This document shows positions 1 to 8,798 of a DNA stretch of 64,000 nt, one piece after another. The notes beneath the pieces are model-generated. The model was not told the DNA's origin, made no database searches, and saw only the letters and a list, made by a program, of their open reading frames with translations. The DNA is from Rhodococcus sp. B50. Lineage in GTDB: Bacteria > Actinomycetota > Actinomycetes > Mycobacteriales > Mycobacteriaceae. Made by a program: the position numbers and the translations under genes. How positions within the stretch are numbered: the first letter of the stretch is position 1; each line of letters opens with the position of its first letter. The stretch lies in contig NZ_WPAG02000002.1 of assembly GCF_013602415.1 (NCBI RefSeq), positions 2,917,480 to 2,981,479 on the forward strand. The letters run 5' to 3'.

Positions 1-117
1 CATCTTGTGCACGCGGTCGCCCACGAAGAACACCACCGACGAGTGCGTCTCCCGCAGCCCCGCGTACTCGACGAGCCCTGCATTTTCGCCACCGTCCCGT
101 CCGGTACCTGCGGTCAC
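1..117 (-). CDS. N-terminal fragment of an aminoglycoside-phosphotransferase/ATPase-like protein (cut by window edge)
   Basis: A leftward reading frame opens with GTG at 117-115 and runs off the left edge after 39 codons. An AGGGAGGG ribosome site lies about 5 nt upstream, which decides the start. The visible residues include GLRETHSSVVFFVGDRVHK, which resembles the start of bifunctional kinase/AAA-ATPase proteins (typical pattern RETH...VFL.GDR.YK). The kinase catalytic motifs lie outside the window, so the assignment is tentative. It is transcribed divergently from plsB. Confidence 0.5.
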   Translation of the reverse strand, partial: MTAGTGRDGGENAGLVEYAGLRETHSSVVFFVGDRVHKM

Positions 118-289
118 TGCGCCCTCCCTGCCGTCGGCGGGTCCCACCGAGTCCTCTCGTCCACCACATTGTCGTTCAGGCACTCCCCCGTTGCATCTGC
201 GGAGTCTTCCGCGTTCTCGTCCGGATCGCCCGAACGAAACGGCCACGACAGGTAACTTTCACACCGGGGCGACTTCTGGACGGGGTGAG
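118..289. other. Divergent intergenic region, kinase-like gene / plsB
   Basis: This 172-bp stretch separates two divergent starts and must hold both promoters. An open frame continuous with plsB extends left to base 5, but its residues are arginine/proline-rich, unlike PlsB, and it overlaps the opposite-strand coding start. I read it as non-coding. No clear palindrome was found. Confidence 0.4.
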
Positions 290-2692
290 ATGAGGAACAA
301 CCAACTGGGGCGACCACGAGGCGACGACATCGTGGGAGCATCCGGCGGACCGACGGTGGCGGTCGTGGCGTACACGACGACACTCGAACGGACGATGATC
401 GAGGACTGGCTGCGTTCGGACGAGGTACCCGCCGAGTACCGCACGCCGACCCGCCCGGAGTCGCTCGCCCTCGACTCCCGGGTGCTCGCGGAACAGCTCG
501 TCACCCGCACCGACGACCCGCTGATCCTGCCCGTGCGCGTCGTGTGGCTTCCGGCCGAACGGGGCGGTGCGCGACGCGTGCGGTTCTCCGACGTCCTCGC
601 CCTGACGAACCCGCGCAACCCGAATCTGCTGCTGCAGAAGTGGCTCGTGCGCAAGGGCGCCGACCGTCACCGGATCGTCGTGGCCCAACCGGCCCGCCTG
701 TCCGAACTGCGTGCCGCGCTCACCGCAGAGGACGGGGCCGCCGACGACGAGGCCCTCGCGCGGTATGTGACCCGCCGCGCCGTCGTCGCACTCGAACGCG
801 CCGAACGTGCCGTGATCGGCGACCGCTACAAGGTCCCACGGCTCGTCGCCGCACAGATCATGGACTCGTCGCTCTTCCGGCGCCGTCTCGACGAGATCGC
901 CGCCGAGCACGGTCTGTCGCGCGCCGAGGTCGAGGCGCGGGCACGCAGTGCGCTCGACGAACTGGTGGCCGTGCAGTCGCGTCTGGTCACCGACCTGTTC
1001 ACGCAGGCGATGCGGCCGCTGCACGCGGCGGCCTGGACAGTGCACGCCGACGAGTCCGGCCTGCGTGCGCTGCGCGAGACCAACCGCCGGTACTCCCTGG
1101 TGTTCCTCCCGTCGCATCGGTCCTATGCCGACGCCTTCGTCCTGGGCGACATCCTGGCGGCGAACGACTTTCCCGGCAACCACATCATGGGCGGGGCCAA
1201 CCTCACCTTCTGGCCGATCGGTCCCGTCGCCCGCCGCACCGGCACGGTGTTCATCCGGCGCAGTTTCGCCGACGACGACGTCTACAAGGCGGCGCTCGAG
1301 GAGTACTTCGCGTTCCTGCTCAGCAAGCGGTTCAACCTCGAATGGTATTTCGAGGGCGGCCGGACGCGGACGGGCAAGCTCCGGGCCCCGCGCTACGGCC
1401 TGCTCAGTTACGTCGCCAACGCGATCCGCGGCGGGCGGGTCGAGGACGCGATGCTGGTGCCCGTGTCGATCACCTACGAGGGACTCGCCGAGGTCGCGGC
1501 AGTCGCCGCCGAGCAGACCGGCGCCACGAAGAAGCCCGAAGGGCTGGGCTGGCTCGTCCGTTACGCCCGCAACCAGCGCAAGCGGGCCGGGAACGTGTAC
1601 GTGCGGTTCGGTGATCCGGTGTCGCTGCGCGAACTGCTGATCGCCGGTGGGGATCCGGACCTGACCGCACCCGCTCTGGCCGCCGATCCCTCCGCGACGG
1701 CAACGGATCCCGAGGAGGTGCGCGCACTGCGCCGGAAAGCGTTGCAGAAGGTCGCCTTCGAGGTCGCGGTCGGCATCAACTGCAACACCCCGGTGACGGT
1801 GAACTGCCTGGTCACCCTGGCTCTGCTCGGTGTGCGCGACCGGTCGCTGACGCTCGAGGAGGTGCGGGCGGTGATCGCGCCGGTCCGCCGCTATCTCGAC
1901 CGTCGCGGTGTTCCGCAGGGTGGCCTGCACATTCTCGACGTCGAGGGCGGGCTCGCGGATGTGCTCTCGTCGCTGACCCACGCGGGTGTGGTCACCACCT
2001 ACGCCGGCGGGGAGGAACCAGTCTATTCCATCGAGCCGGGTCAGCATCTCGTCGCGGCGTTCTACCGCAACAGCGGCGTGCACTGGTTCGTCAACCGGTC
2101 GATCATGGAACTGGCGATCCTGTACGCGCACGCCAATCCCGGCGACGATCCCACCCGCGTCGCGTGGGAGGAGGCGAAGAACCTCCGCGACCTGCTGAAG
2201 TTCGAGTTCTTCTTCCCCGACCGCGACACCTTCGAGGCTCAGATGCGCGACGAGCTGGCCTGGCTCGTCCCGTCCTGGGGCGACACGCTGCCGACGAAGG
2301 ACGAGGCCCTCACCGGTCTCGTGGAGACCGGTTTCTTCATGTCGCACCGCACGCTGCGGTCGTTCTTCGATGCGCAACTCGTCGTCGCCGAGCGCCTTGC
2401 CGTCCGGGACCCCGAGCTCGAGATCGACCGCGCCGCCTTCCTCTCGGAGTGTGTGGCGGTGGGCCGGCAGATGCTGTTGCAGCGCCGCTTGTACGGACCG
2501 GAGTCGGTGTCGTCGGAGTTGTTCGCGTCCGCACTCGCCCTGGCACGCAATCGAGGACTGCTCGACCGGAACGAGGACAGCGAGGTCGTCCGCGAACGCA
2601 GGAAGGCATTCGCAACGGAGCTGTCGGCGCTGGCGCAGCGGGTCGCGTTGGCCGAGTCGCTCGACGTGTCGAACAGAAAGGTGGAGCGGTGA
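290..2692 (+). CDS. plsB: Glycerol-3-phosphate 1-O-acyltransferase PlsB
   Basis: This gene encodes about 800 aa, close to the length of mycobacterial PlsB2 (about 790). It transfers an acyl chain to the sn-1 position of glycerol-3-phosphate, the first committed step of phospholipid and triacylglycerol synthesis, at the inner face of the membrane. The acyltransferase HX4D motif is HRSYAD with H276 and D281. It is followed by the substrate-binding region FIRRSF and the EGGRTRTGK block. The start chosen is ATG 290, preceded by GGGGTGAG. The frame is open further upstream but that extension has no PlsB character. The stop overlaps the next gene's GTG start by 4 bp, so plsB and plsC are translationally coupled, as in the Rv2482c-Rv2483c pair. 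Confidence 0.93.
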   Translation: MRNNQLGRPRGDDIVGASGGPTVAVVAYTTTLERTMIEDWLRSDEVPAEYRTPTRPESLALDSRVLAEQLVTRTDDPLILPVRVVWLPAERGGARRVRFSDVLALTNPRNPNLLLQKWLVRKGADRHRIVVAQPARLSELRAALTAEDGAADDEALARYVTRRAVVALERAERAVIGDRYKVPRLVAAQIMDSSLFRRRLDEIAAEHGLSRAEVEARARSALDELVAVQSRLVTDLFTQAMRPLHAAAWTVHADESGLRALRETNRRYSLVFLPSHRSYADAFVLGDILAANDFPGNHIMGGANLTFWPIGPVARRTGTVFIRRSFADDDVYKAALEEYFAFLLSKRFNLEWYFEGGRTRTGKLRAPRYGLLSYVANAIRGGRVEDAMLVPVSITYEGLAEVAAVAAEQTGATKKPEGLGWLVRYARNQRKRAGNVYVRFGDPVSLRELLIAGGDPDLTAPALAADPSATATDPEEVRALRRKALQKVAFEVAVGINCNTPVTVNCLVTLALLGVRDRSLTLEEVRAVIAPVRRYLDRRGVPQGGLHILDVEGGLADVLSSLTHAGVVTTYAGGEEPVYSIEPGQHLVAAFYRNSGVHWFVNRSIMELAILYAHANPGDDPTRVAWEEAKNLRDLLKFEFFFPDRDTFEAQMRDELAWLVPSWGDTLPTKDEALTGLVETGFFMSHRTLRSFFDAQLVVAERLAVRDPELEIDRAAFLSECVAVGRQMLLQRRLYGPESVSSELFASALALARNRGLLDRNEDSEVVRERRKAFATELSALAQRVALAESLDVSNRKVER

Positions 2693-4119
2693 ACCTCGAG
2701 CAGGCCCTCGAACGGGTACGCACGGGTCCGCACGGACCCGAGGTGGCGGCCTTCTTCGACTTCGACGGCACCATCGTGCACGGATTCTCCGGTGTCCACT
2801 TCTTCCGCGATCGGGTGCTCGCCGGAAAGGTCTCCGCATCCGAACTCGCCGCGACGATGATCAACGGACTCCGCGGGACGGAGACCGAGGATGATTTCGA
2901 ACGCTTCGTCGCGATCGCCTTCAAGGCGTGGCGCGGTCACACCGAGGACGAACTCTACGACATCGGCAACCGGCTGTTCATGACGACGATTGCCGGGCAT
3001 CTGTATCCGGAGGCATGGCAACTCATCGGGGCGCACCAGAATGCGGGTCACACGGTGGTGATCGCCTCCTCGGCGTCCCGCTACCAGATCCAGGCCGCCG
3101 GGGACGCATTGGGAGTCGAGCACATCCTGTTCACACCCCTCGAGGTCGAGAACGGTGTGCTCACCGGCCGGGTCGATGGAAAATCGTTGTGGCGCAGCGG
3201 AAAAGCGGAAGCAGCGCGCAATTTCATCGAGACCCACGGCATCGACGCCGAGGCCAGCTACACCTATTCCAACGGTGGTGAGGACGTGGAGTTCCTGGCC
3301 ACCACCGGCAACCCCACCGCCACCAACCCCGATCGCACCCTCGCACGCGTAGCCGTCGAACGCGACTGGCCGATCATGCGTTTCCGGCCGCGCGGTACGC
3401 CGGGCGCCCGCGAGCTCGTCCGGACCGCCGCCGCCTACGGCGGAATGTTCGGCTCGGTGTGGACGGGTCTCGGTCTCGGCCTGATCAACCGCAGCCGCAA
3501 GACTGCGCTGGACTCGATCATCAGCATCGGTACAGAGGTCTCCCTGGCCCTGGCCGGAGTGAACGTACGCATCGTCGGGGAAGCGAATGCGTGGGCCACC
3601 CGGCCGGCGGTGTTCATCTTCAACCACCAGAGCCAGCTCGATCCGGTGGTGCTGGCCAAGGTCCTGAGACAGGACTTCACGGGCGTGACCAAGAAGGAGA
3701 TGGCCAACGACCCCCTCTTCGGGCCGCTCCTGCGTTTCGTCGGCGCCACCTTCGTCGACCGCACCAACACCGAGCGGGCGGTCGCGGCGCTCGGGCCCGT
3801 CGTCGACACCATCCGGGAAGGGACGTCGATCGTCATCGCACCCGAGGGCACACGATCGCTGACACCGGCGATCGGCAGATTCAAGAAGGGCGCCTTCCAT
3901 ATCGCGATGCAGGCCGGCGTCCCGGTCGTGCCGGTCGTGATCCGCAATGCCGGTGAGATCCTGTGGAAGCACTCGACGCTGCTGCGTTCGGGCACCGTCG
4001 ACGTGGCGGTACTCGAACCGATCGACGTGAGCGGCTGGTCGCGGGAGAAGCTCGGTGAGCACATCGCCGAGGTCGAGGATCTCTACCGCCACACCCTGTC
4101 GAGCTGGCCCACCGACTAG
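2689..4119 (+). CDS. plsC: HAD-IB hydrolase / 1-acylglycerol-3-phosphate acyltransferase fusion (PlsC type)
   Basis: This two-domain protein has 476 aa. Residues about 20-220 form a SerB-like HAD phosphatase domain with motif I DFDGT (D24, D26). Residues about 290-476 form a PlsC acyltransferase with NHQSQLD (H313, D318) and PEGTRS at 385-390. The C-terminal half is expected to acylate lysophosphatidic acid at sn-2. The role of the HAD half is not established; a phosphatidate or lysophosphatidate phosphatase activity is often proposed. GTG 2689 overlaps the plsB stop (GTGA) and follows AAGGTGGAG. It sits in the same operon as plsB and the next gene. The frame is open upstream inside plsB but is not expected to be used. 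Mycobacterial Rv2483c has the same architecture but is longer. Confidence 0.92.
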   Translation: MNLEQALERVRTGPHGPEVAAFFDFDGTIVHGFSGVHFFRDRVLAGKVSASELAATMINGLRGTETEDDFERFVAIAFKAWRGHTEDELYDIGNRLFMTTIAGHLYPEAWQLIGAHQNAGHTVVIASSASRYQIQAAGDALGVEHILFTPLEVENGVLTGRVDGKSLWRSGKAEAARNFIETHGIDAEASYTYSNGGEDVEFLATTGNPTATNPDRTLARVAVERDWPIMRFRPRGTPGARELVRTAAAYGGMFGSVWTGLGLGLINRSRKTALDSIISIGTEVSLALAGVNVRIVGEANAWATRPAVFIFNHQSQLDPVVLAKVLRQDFTGVTKKEMANDPLFGPLLRFVGATFVDRTNTERAVAALGPVVDTIREGTSIVIAPEGTRSLTPAIGRFKKGAFHIAMQAGVPVVPVVIRNAGEILWKHSTLLRSGTVDVAVLEPIDVSGWSREKLGEHIAEVEDLYRHTLSSWPTD

Positions 4120-5268
4120 ATGTCGAACGAGACAGTGAAACCGGGACGACCGGACGACGAGGAACCGGACGAAGGTGCGGCCGACGAGACGGGACCGGAC
4201 CAGGGCACGGCCGACGAGACGGGACCGCTCACCCCGCAACGGCGTCGCCGGCTCAAGTGGCTCATCGGCGCGCTGCTGGTCGTGGTGCTCACCGTCGAGA
4301 TCGTCCTCGTGTGGCCGGAGCTGTCCGACAGCGTCCGCGGCCTCGGGCACCTGTACTGGTGGTGGGTCCTCGCGGCGGTGTGCGCGTCGATGGCGGAGAT
4401 GTCGACCTTCGCGCGGGTGCAACGGGCCCTGCTGTCCGCGGCGGGCGTGAAGGTCTCGCAGCGGCAATCGCTCTCGGTGGCACTCGCGGCGAACTCCATG
4501 AGCGTGACCCTCCCGGGCGGGCCGGTGGTCGGGACGACCTTCACCTACCGGCAGATGCGTCACTGGGGTGCATCACCGGTGGTGTCGACCTGGCAGCTGG
4601 TCATGGCCGGTCTCCTCCAGGCCGCCGGACTCGCACTGCTGGGCCTCGTCGGCGCTCTGCTCGTCGGCGCCAGCAACAACCCGTTCTCGTTGATCTTCTC
4701 GATCGGCGGTCTGCTGCTGCTGGTCGTGCTCATCCAGTACGCGGCGGGCAATCCGGGTTCGTTCGAGTCGATCGGCCTGATCGCCCTGCGGGGTCTGAAC
4801 CGTCTGCGGAAGAAACCCGAACAAGCGGGCGCGCGGGCGTGGCGGAAGATCGTCGCCCAGTTGAGCGCGGTGCAACTCGACCGTCCGCACGCGGCCCGCG
4901 CGTTCGGCTGGTCGGTGAGCAACTGGGTGTGCGACGGCGCGTGCCTGGCGTTCGCCGCGTACGCGGTCGGTGGCGCGCCGAGCCTGGCGGGTATCGCGGT
5001 CGCCTACGCGGCCGGAACCGCCACGAGCCGTGCCATCCCGCTGCTTCCCGCAGGCCTGGGCGTCATGGACGCGGTGCTGGTCCCGGCGCTCACCGCCAGT
5101 GGGATGACCGGTGCGCAGGCCCTGTCGGCAGTGGTGGTGTACCGGTTGATCAGTTTCGTGCTCGTCGCCGCGGTCGGCTGGATCGTCTTCGCATTCCGCT
5201 ACCGGAACGTCGGTGAGGAGGACGAGGACGACGCTCCCCCGGATCTGCGGATCTGGGACGACGACTGA
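4120..5268 (+). CDS. Lysyltransferase-TM / UPF0104 (YbhN-like) integral membrane protein
   Basis: A 382-aa membrane protein has an acidic cytoplasmic N-terminus (about 1-38) followed by about eight hydrophobic segments. The blocks NSMSVTLPGGPVVGTTFTYR and IPLLPAGLGVMDAVLVPAL are typical of the lysylphosphatidylglycerol synthase TM region (PF03706), the flippase-like half of MprF. No catalytic transferase domain is present, so it is the stand-alone transmembrane type. The ATG directly abuts the plsC stop, so it should be co-translated with the acyltransferases. That context suggests a role in moving or sensing a phospholipid or related lipid, but the substrate is unknown. Confidence 0.8.
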   Translation: MSNETVKPGRPDDEEPDEGAADETGPDQGTADETGPLTPQRRRRLKWLIGALLVVVLTVEIVLVWPELSDSVRGLGHLYWWWVLAAVCASMAEMSTFARVQRALLSAAGVKVSQRQSLSVALAANSMSVTLPGGPVVGTTFTYRQMRHWGASPVVSTWQLVMAGLLQAAGLALLGLVGALLVGASNNPFSLIFSIGGLLLLVVLIQYAAGNPGSFESIGLIALRGLNRLRKKPEQAGARAWRKIVAQLSAVQLDRPHAARAFGWSVSNWVCDGACLAFAAYAVGGAPSLAGIAVAYAAGTATSRAIPLLPAGLGVMDAVLVPALTASGMTGAQALSAVVVYRLISFVLVAAVGWIVFAFRYRNVGEEDEDDAPPDLRIWDDD

Positions 5269-5349
5269 AGACGCCCACCCGAAAGATCGCCCGTGCGCCG
5301 GTCGGGGCGCTAGCGTTGCTCCATCCGAATGAATGGAGGGACGAGGTCC

Positions 5350-6954
5350 GTGGCACAGCACGAGGTCACACGTAAACGGGAGGTCTGGTCGGGCCGGTCG
5401 GTGTTCATCATGGCCGCGATCGGTTCGGCGGTCGGACTCGGCAACATCTGGCGCTTCCCGTACATCGCATACGAGAACGGGGGTGGCGCATTCCTGATCC
5501 CGTATCTGGTCGCGCTACTGACTGCGGGTATCCCCCTCCTCCTGGTCGACTACGCGATCGGGCACAAGTTCCGCGGGTCGCCGCCGCTGGCCTTCCGCCG
5601 GTTGCGCCGCGGGGCCGAGTTCATCGGCTGGTGGCAGGTGCTGGTGTGCTTCGTCATCGGCGTGTACTACGCGGTGATCGTGGCGTGGGCCGCGCGGTAC
5701 ACCTTCTTCTCGATCACCGAAGCGTGGGGTGACGACCCCGAGGGCTTCTTCATGAGTTCTTTCCTGAACCAGGACACCGACGCGACCTTCGGCCTGAGCT
5801 TCGTGCCGGGCGTCGCGTGGACGCTGCTGCTGGTCTGGATCGCGACGCTCGCGGTGCTCGCCCTCGGCGTCCAGCGCGGTATCGGCAACGCCAACCGGTT
5901 CTTCGTGCCGTTGCTGGTCCTGCTGTTCGGCGCACTGGTCGTCCGGTCGCTGACCCTCGACGGCGCGACCACCGGTCTGGATGCGTTCTTCAGCCCGAAC
6001 TGGTCGGCGCTGACCGACACCGGTGTGTGGATCGCGGCGTACGCGCAGATCTTCTTCTCGCTGTCCGTCGCTTTCGGCATCATGGTGACCTACGCGTCGT
6101 ACCTGAAGCGCAGGACGAACCTCACCGGTTCGGGTCTGGTCGTCGGTTTCTCGAATTCGAGCTTCGAGGTGCTCGCCGGTATCGGTGTGTTCTCGGCCCT
6201 GGGCTTCATGGCCCAGGCGCAGGGTGTCGAGGTCGGCGAGGTGGTCGCCGGCGGTATCGGTCTCGCGTTCATCGCCTTCCCGACGATCGTCTCGGAGATG
6301 CCCGGCGGTCCGCTCTTCGGCGTGCTGTTCTTCGGCTCGCTGGTCTTCGCCGGGTTCACGTCGATGATCAGCATCATCCAGGTGACCGTCTCGGCCTTCC
6401 AGGACAAGACGGGCCTCGGTCGGGTGCCGGCGGTTCTCGCCATCGGCGGTGTGTCGGCGATCGTGTCGCTGCTGCTCTTCCCCACCACCACCGGTCTGAA
6501 CACCCTCGACGTGGTGGACCGCTTCGCGAACCAGTTCGGCATCGTCGGTGTCGCCTTCGTGGCGCTCGTGGTGGTCGCCTGGATCTACCGCCGCCTGCCC
6601 GAACTCCGCGACCATCTCAACTCGGTGTCGTCGTTCAAGGTGGGGACCGGCTGGCTCGTGTTCACGGGCGTCATCACTCCGCTCGTCCTCGGCTACATGC
6701 TGTTCAGCGAGATCCGCGACCGTGTCCGCGACGGCTACGGGGGCCTGCCCGACAGCCTGGTCACGGCGTTCGGGTGGAGTGTGCAGGCCGGCGTGATCAT
6801 CCTCGCCGTCCTCCTGACGTTCATCCCGTGGCGCAAGGGAGTCGACGAGGAGTACGAGCTCGACGAGAACCGTCCGCTCGCGTCCGCCCAGGTTCCCGCT
6901 TCGTCCGGTGATCCCTCGCCCGCACCCGACTCGTCCACCGGAGGTAACCAGTGA
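5350..6954 (+). CDS. metP: Sodium-dependent transporter, NSS/SNF family (MetP-like methionine/alanine importer)
   Basis: About 534 aa with some twelve membrane segments. The TM1 signature GLGNIWRFPY and following ENGGGAFLIPY are diagnostic of the neurotransmitter:sodium symporter family, which couples Na+ entry to amino-acid uptake. GTG 5350 is chosen because GGAGGG lies 9 nt upstream; an in-frame ATG at 5329 lies upstream of that site. The stop overlaps the next start by 4 bp, and the next gene encodes a 35-aa MetS-type subunit. This pairing is characteristic of the MetPS importer described in Corynebacterium glutamicum. Methionine or alanine is therefore the expected substrate, by analogy. 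Confidence 0.87.
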   Translation: MAQHEVTRKREVWSGRSVFIMAAIGSAVGLGNIWRFPYIAYENGGGAFLIPYLVALLTAGIPLLLVDYAIGHKFRGSPPLAFRRLRRGAEFIGWWQVLVCFVIGVYYAVIVAWAARYTFFSITEAWGDDPEGFFMSSFLNQDTDATFGLSFVPGVAWTLLLVWIATLAVLALGVQRGIGNANRFFVPLLVLLFGALVVRSLTLDGATTGLDAFFSPNWSALTDTGVWIAAYAQIFFSLSVAFGIMVTYASYLKRRTNLTGSGLVVGFSNSSFEVLAGIGVFSALGFMAQAQGVEVGEVVAGGIGLAFIAFPTIVSEMPGGPLFGVLFFGSLVFAGFTSMISIIQVTVSAFQDKTGLGRVPAVLAIGGVSAIVSLLLFPTTTGLNTLDVVDRFANQFGIVGVAFVALVVVAWIYRRLPELRDHLNSVSSFKVGTGWLVFTGVITPLVLGYMLFSEIRDRVRDGYGGLPDSLVTAFGWSVQAGVIILAVLLTFIPWRKGVDEEYELDENRPLASAQVPASSGDPSPAPDSSTGGNQ

Positions 6955-7058
6955 GCACAGCAGCCATCGGCATGATGCTTCTCGCCCTGATCACCCTGTG
7001 GGGTGGTCTCGTGCTGAGCATCCTTCATCTGCGCAGACATCCGGACGATCCGGACTGA
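6951..7058 (+). CDS. metS: MetS family small subunit of NSS transporter (35 aa)
   Basis: GTG 6951 overlaps the metP stop (GTGA) and is preceded by GGAGGT. The peptide has one hydrophobic helix (AIGMMLLALITLWGGLVLSI) and a short cytoplasmic tail LHLRRHPDDPD. This is the pattern of MetS, a one-helix partner needed for activity of MetP in C. glutamicum. The gene ends just before a GC-rich hairpin terminator. Confidence 0.85.
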   Translation: MSTAAIGMMLLALITLWGGLVLSILHLRRHPDDPD

Positions 7059-7130
7059 TCTGCACACCCGACCCCGAAAGGGTCGATCGTCGACGCTGCC
7101 ACCCGAGGGTGTCGGTTCGGTAACACAACG

Positions 7131-7158
7131 GGGCGGCGCTCTGGCCGGGGCGCCGCCC
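7131..7158 (+). terminator. Hairpin terminator after metPS
   Basis: GGGCGGCGC (7131-7139) pairs perfectly with GCGCCGCCC (7150-7158) across a 10-nt loop and is followed by a short T pair. It lies 72 nt beyond the metS stop. Confidence 0.7.
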
Positions 7159-7181
7159 TTGTGGTCTCCTGGAACGGTCGC

Positions 7182-7204
7182 ACTCTAAACCTCTACTTTA
7201 GAGT
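7182..7204. promoter_or_regulatory. AT-rich palindrome upstream of the exported-protein gene
   Basis: ACTCTAAA (7182-7189) and TTTAGAGT (7197-7204) form a perfect 8-bp inverted repeat with a 7-nt spacer, about 50 bp before the ATG at 7253. It is AT-rich in a GC-rich context and lacks a T tract, so it looks more like an operator than a terminator. The binding protein is unknown. Confidence 0.45.
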
Positions 7205-7252
7205 TAGGTAGAACCCGTCCGGGTGTCACGACCCACAGGAGGAGAACCCCAT

Positions 7253-8083
7253 ATGAGCCGCAGACACCGTCACCGGATGCGCCGCTTCTCGGCCGCCGCA
7301 GCCCTCACCGTCGCCGCCGGCCTGACGCTCCCCGCGGTCGCCGTCGCGGATCCCGCACCCGTGGACCCGGCCGCACCGGTACAGGCACCCGCCGAGAGCC
7401 CGTTGGCGGGTGCTCTCGAAGCACTCCGCGCGCTGCCCGGCGTCGATCCGGCCACCCTCGCCGCCGCCGAAGCAATAGCGAACGCACGCGGAGGTGCGGT
7501 CGACGCCGCGGAATCGACTCCACTGGGCGCCTACGAGGACGGCATGGAATTCCTTCGCCGTCTCGGCGTCGAACCGTTCCTCTACCCCACCGGCGCACCG
7601 TTCTGCACGGCCGACGGCGACCTGCCGCTGGGCACCGTGCCGGCTGTCGCGGGCGCACTGCCCGGCCCGTGGCCCAACCGCAGCCTCGCACCTCTGCCGG
7701 GAACCCTGAACGTCGTCGACCCCGCCGAAACGTTGTTCGCGTTCGTACCGGTCGGCCTCGAGGGCGACGCGGACGCCTCGGGAATCCAGCTCGCCTGGTT
7801 CAACATCAACACCTTCCAGGGCGGCTTCGTGCCGATGGGCACGCCGGAGGAAGCCGCTGCGGGAGCCATTCCGGAGGGCATCACCGGAGCGACACGCGGC
7901 ATCATCGAGCAGGCCGTCACGCGCTTCATCGCCGACACACTGCCCATGGGTGGCGTGCGGGTCGCACCGGTCGAGACGGGTTCGGGCACCGTGCTCTCGG
8001 CCATCTTCGGCACCGTGCAGAACGGCGACACCCAGTGCTTCTTCCTGCCCACGATCGGCATCGTGGACGTGCCGGCGCCCTGA
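7253..8083 (+). CDS. Secreted protein of unknown function
   Basis: A 276-aa protein starts at ATG 7253, 8 nt after a strong AGGAGGAG site. The N-terminus RRHRHRMRRF is followed by a hydrophobic core and Ala-rich cleavage region near VAVADPAP (about residue 31), a classical signal peptide. The mature part begins with a Pro/Ala-rich linker. It then has a globular region with one early cysteine (FCTADG) and one late cysteine (QCFFLPTIGIVDVP), which could form a disulfide. I do not recognise a catalytic motif. Similar exported proteins appear as conserved hypotheticals in Rhodococcus and relatives. It is a single-gene unit between a terminator upstream and a convergent TetR gene downstream. Confidence 0.75.
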   Translation: MSRRHRHRMRRFSAAAALTVAAGLTLPAVAVADPAPVDPAAPVQAPAESPLAGALEALRALPGVDPATLAAAEAIANARGGAVDAAESTPLGAYEDGMEFLRRLGVEPFLYPTGAPFCTADGDLPLGTVPAVAGALPGPWPNRSLAPLPGTLNVVDPAETLFAFVPVGLEGDADASGIQLAWFNINTFQGGFVPMGTPEEAAAGAIPEGITGATRGIIEQAVTRFIADTLPMGGVRVAPVETGSGTVLSAIFGTVQNGDTQCFFLPTIGIVDVPAP

Positions 8084-8100
8084 CGACCGGTCTTCGACAT

Positions 8101-8130
8101 GCAGCGGGCGGGCGTCAGCTCGCCCGCTGC
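8101..8130. terminator. Bidirectional hairpin between convergent genes
   Basis: GCAGCGGGCG (8101-8110) and CGCCCGCTGC (8121-8130) form a perfect 10-bp stem with a 10-nt loop. The stop codon of the leftward TetR gene lies inside the loop. Confidence 0.6.
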
Positions 8131-8798
8131 AGTCGATTCAGCCGGTCGAACACGAGCGTGACGGCGGTGTCCATGTGCGCGAGCACGTCGTCGACGGACT
8201 GCCGTCCCGCAACCCAGGCGACGAGCGCCGACATCCACACGTCGGCGATGATCCGCACGGCGTTGAGCACCTCTTCGGTGACGATGTCGATGCCGGACGC
8301 CTGCGCGAAGAGGAGGGTGAGCACCTCACCGAGACGATCGAGTTCGGGCGCCGAGGACGCGTCGGCGAACATTGCTGCGCGGATGAGGGCGTCGTAGCGC
8401 AGCGGATTCTCGGAGAGACGGGGCATCACTCCGCGCAGCACCCCCATGAGACGCTCGGCAGCACCGTCACCCGGAATCTCTGCGGTGGTCACGGCTTCCG
8501 CGGCGGTTTCGAATTCGAGCACGAGCGCGACGACGAGCAGGTGATTCTTCGAGGGAAAGTAGCGGTAGACCGTGCCGAGGGCCACGCCGGAGCGGTCGGC
8601 GACCGCTCGCATCTGCACGGCGTCGTATCCGCCTTCCGACGCGAGTTCCTCGGCCGAGGCGATGATCCGCATGTACCGCGCCCGCTGCGCGGGCCGCAGG
8701 CCCGCGCCCGGCGAGCGGGTGGACCCGAGACCCGGTCGCGATGCCCGAGCCGACGCCGATCCTTCGTCCGCGGTCTCCGTCGTCGACTGCTCCGTCAT
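8115..8798 (-). CDS. TetR-family repressor, KstR-like
   Basis: About 227 aa. After a disordered N-terminus the helix-turn-helix reads GGYDAVQMRAVADRSGVALG and then TVYRYFPSKNHLL. This is almost the wording I recall for KstR, the repressor of cholesterol catabolism. The C-terminal ligand domain also follows KstR (DALIRAAMFADASS, ADVWMSALVAWV). KstR represses steroid genes and is released by a steroid-CoA ligand. ATG 8798 is favoured over GTG 8801 because GGAAGG then lies 7 nt away. The gene is divergent from an LLM oxidoreductase, and a perfect KstR-type box sits between them, suggesting autoregulation. The chromosome may encode a second, canonical KstR elsewhere. Confidence 0.85.
   Translation of the reverse strand: MTEQSTTETADEGSASARASRPGLGSTRSPGAGLRPAQRARYMRIIASAEELASEGGYDAVQMRAVADRSGVALGTVYRYFPSKNHLLVVALVLEFETAAEAVTTAEIPGDGAAERLMGVLRGVMPRLSENPLRYDALIRAAMFADASSAPELDRLGEVLTLLFAQASGIDIVTEEVLNAVRIIADVWMSALVAWVAGRQSVDDVLAHMDTAVTLVFDRLNRLQRAS

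Noticed and set aside
5..289. In-frame N-terminal extension of plsB
   Set aside because: The added residues are arginine/proline/serine-rich, unlike PlsB, and lie over the start of the divergent kinase-like gene, which has a good ribosome site.
176..2839. 887-codon open frame on the minus strand over plsB
   Set aside because: It is a GC-bias shadow of plsB, with Arg/Gly/His-rich composition and no family motif.
2239..4563. 774-codon minus-strand frame over plsC
   Set aside because: Shadow frame opposite two well-supported genes; no recognisable domain.
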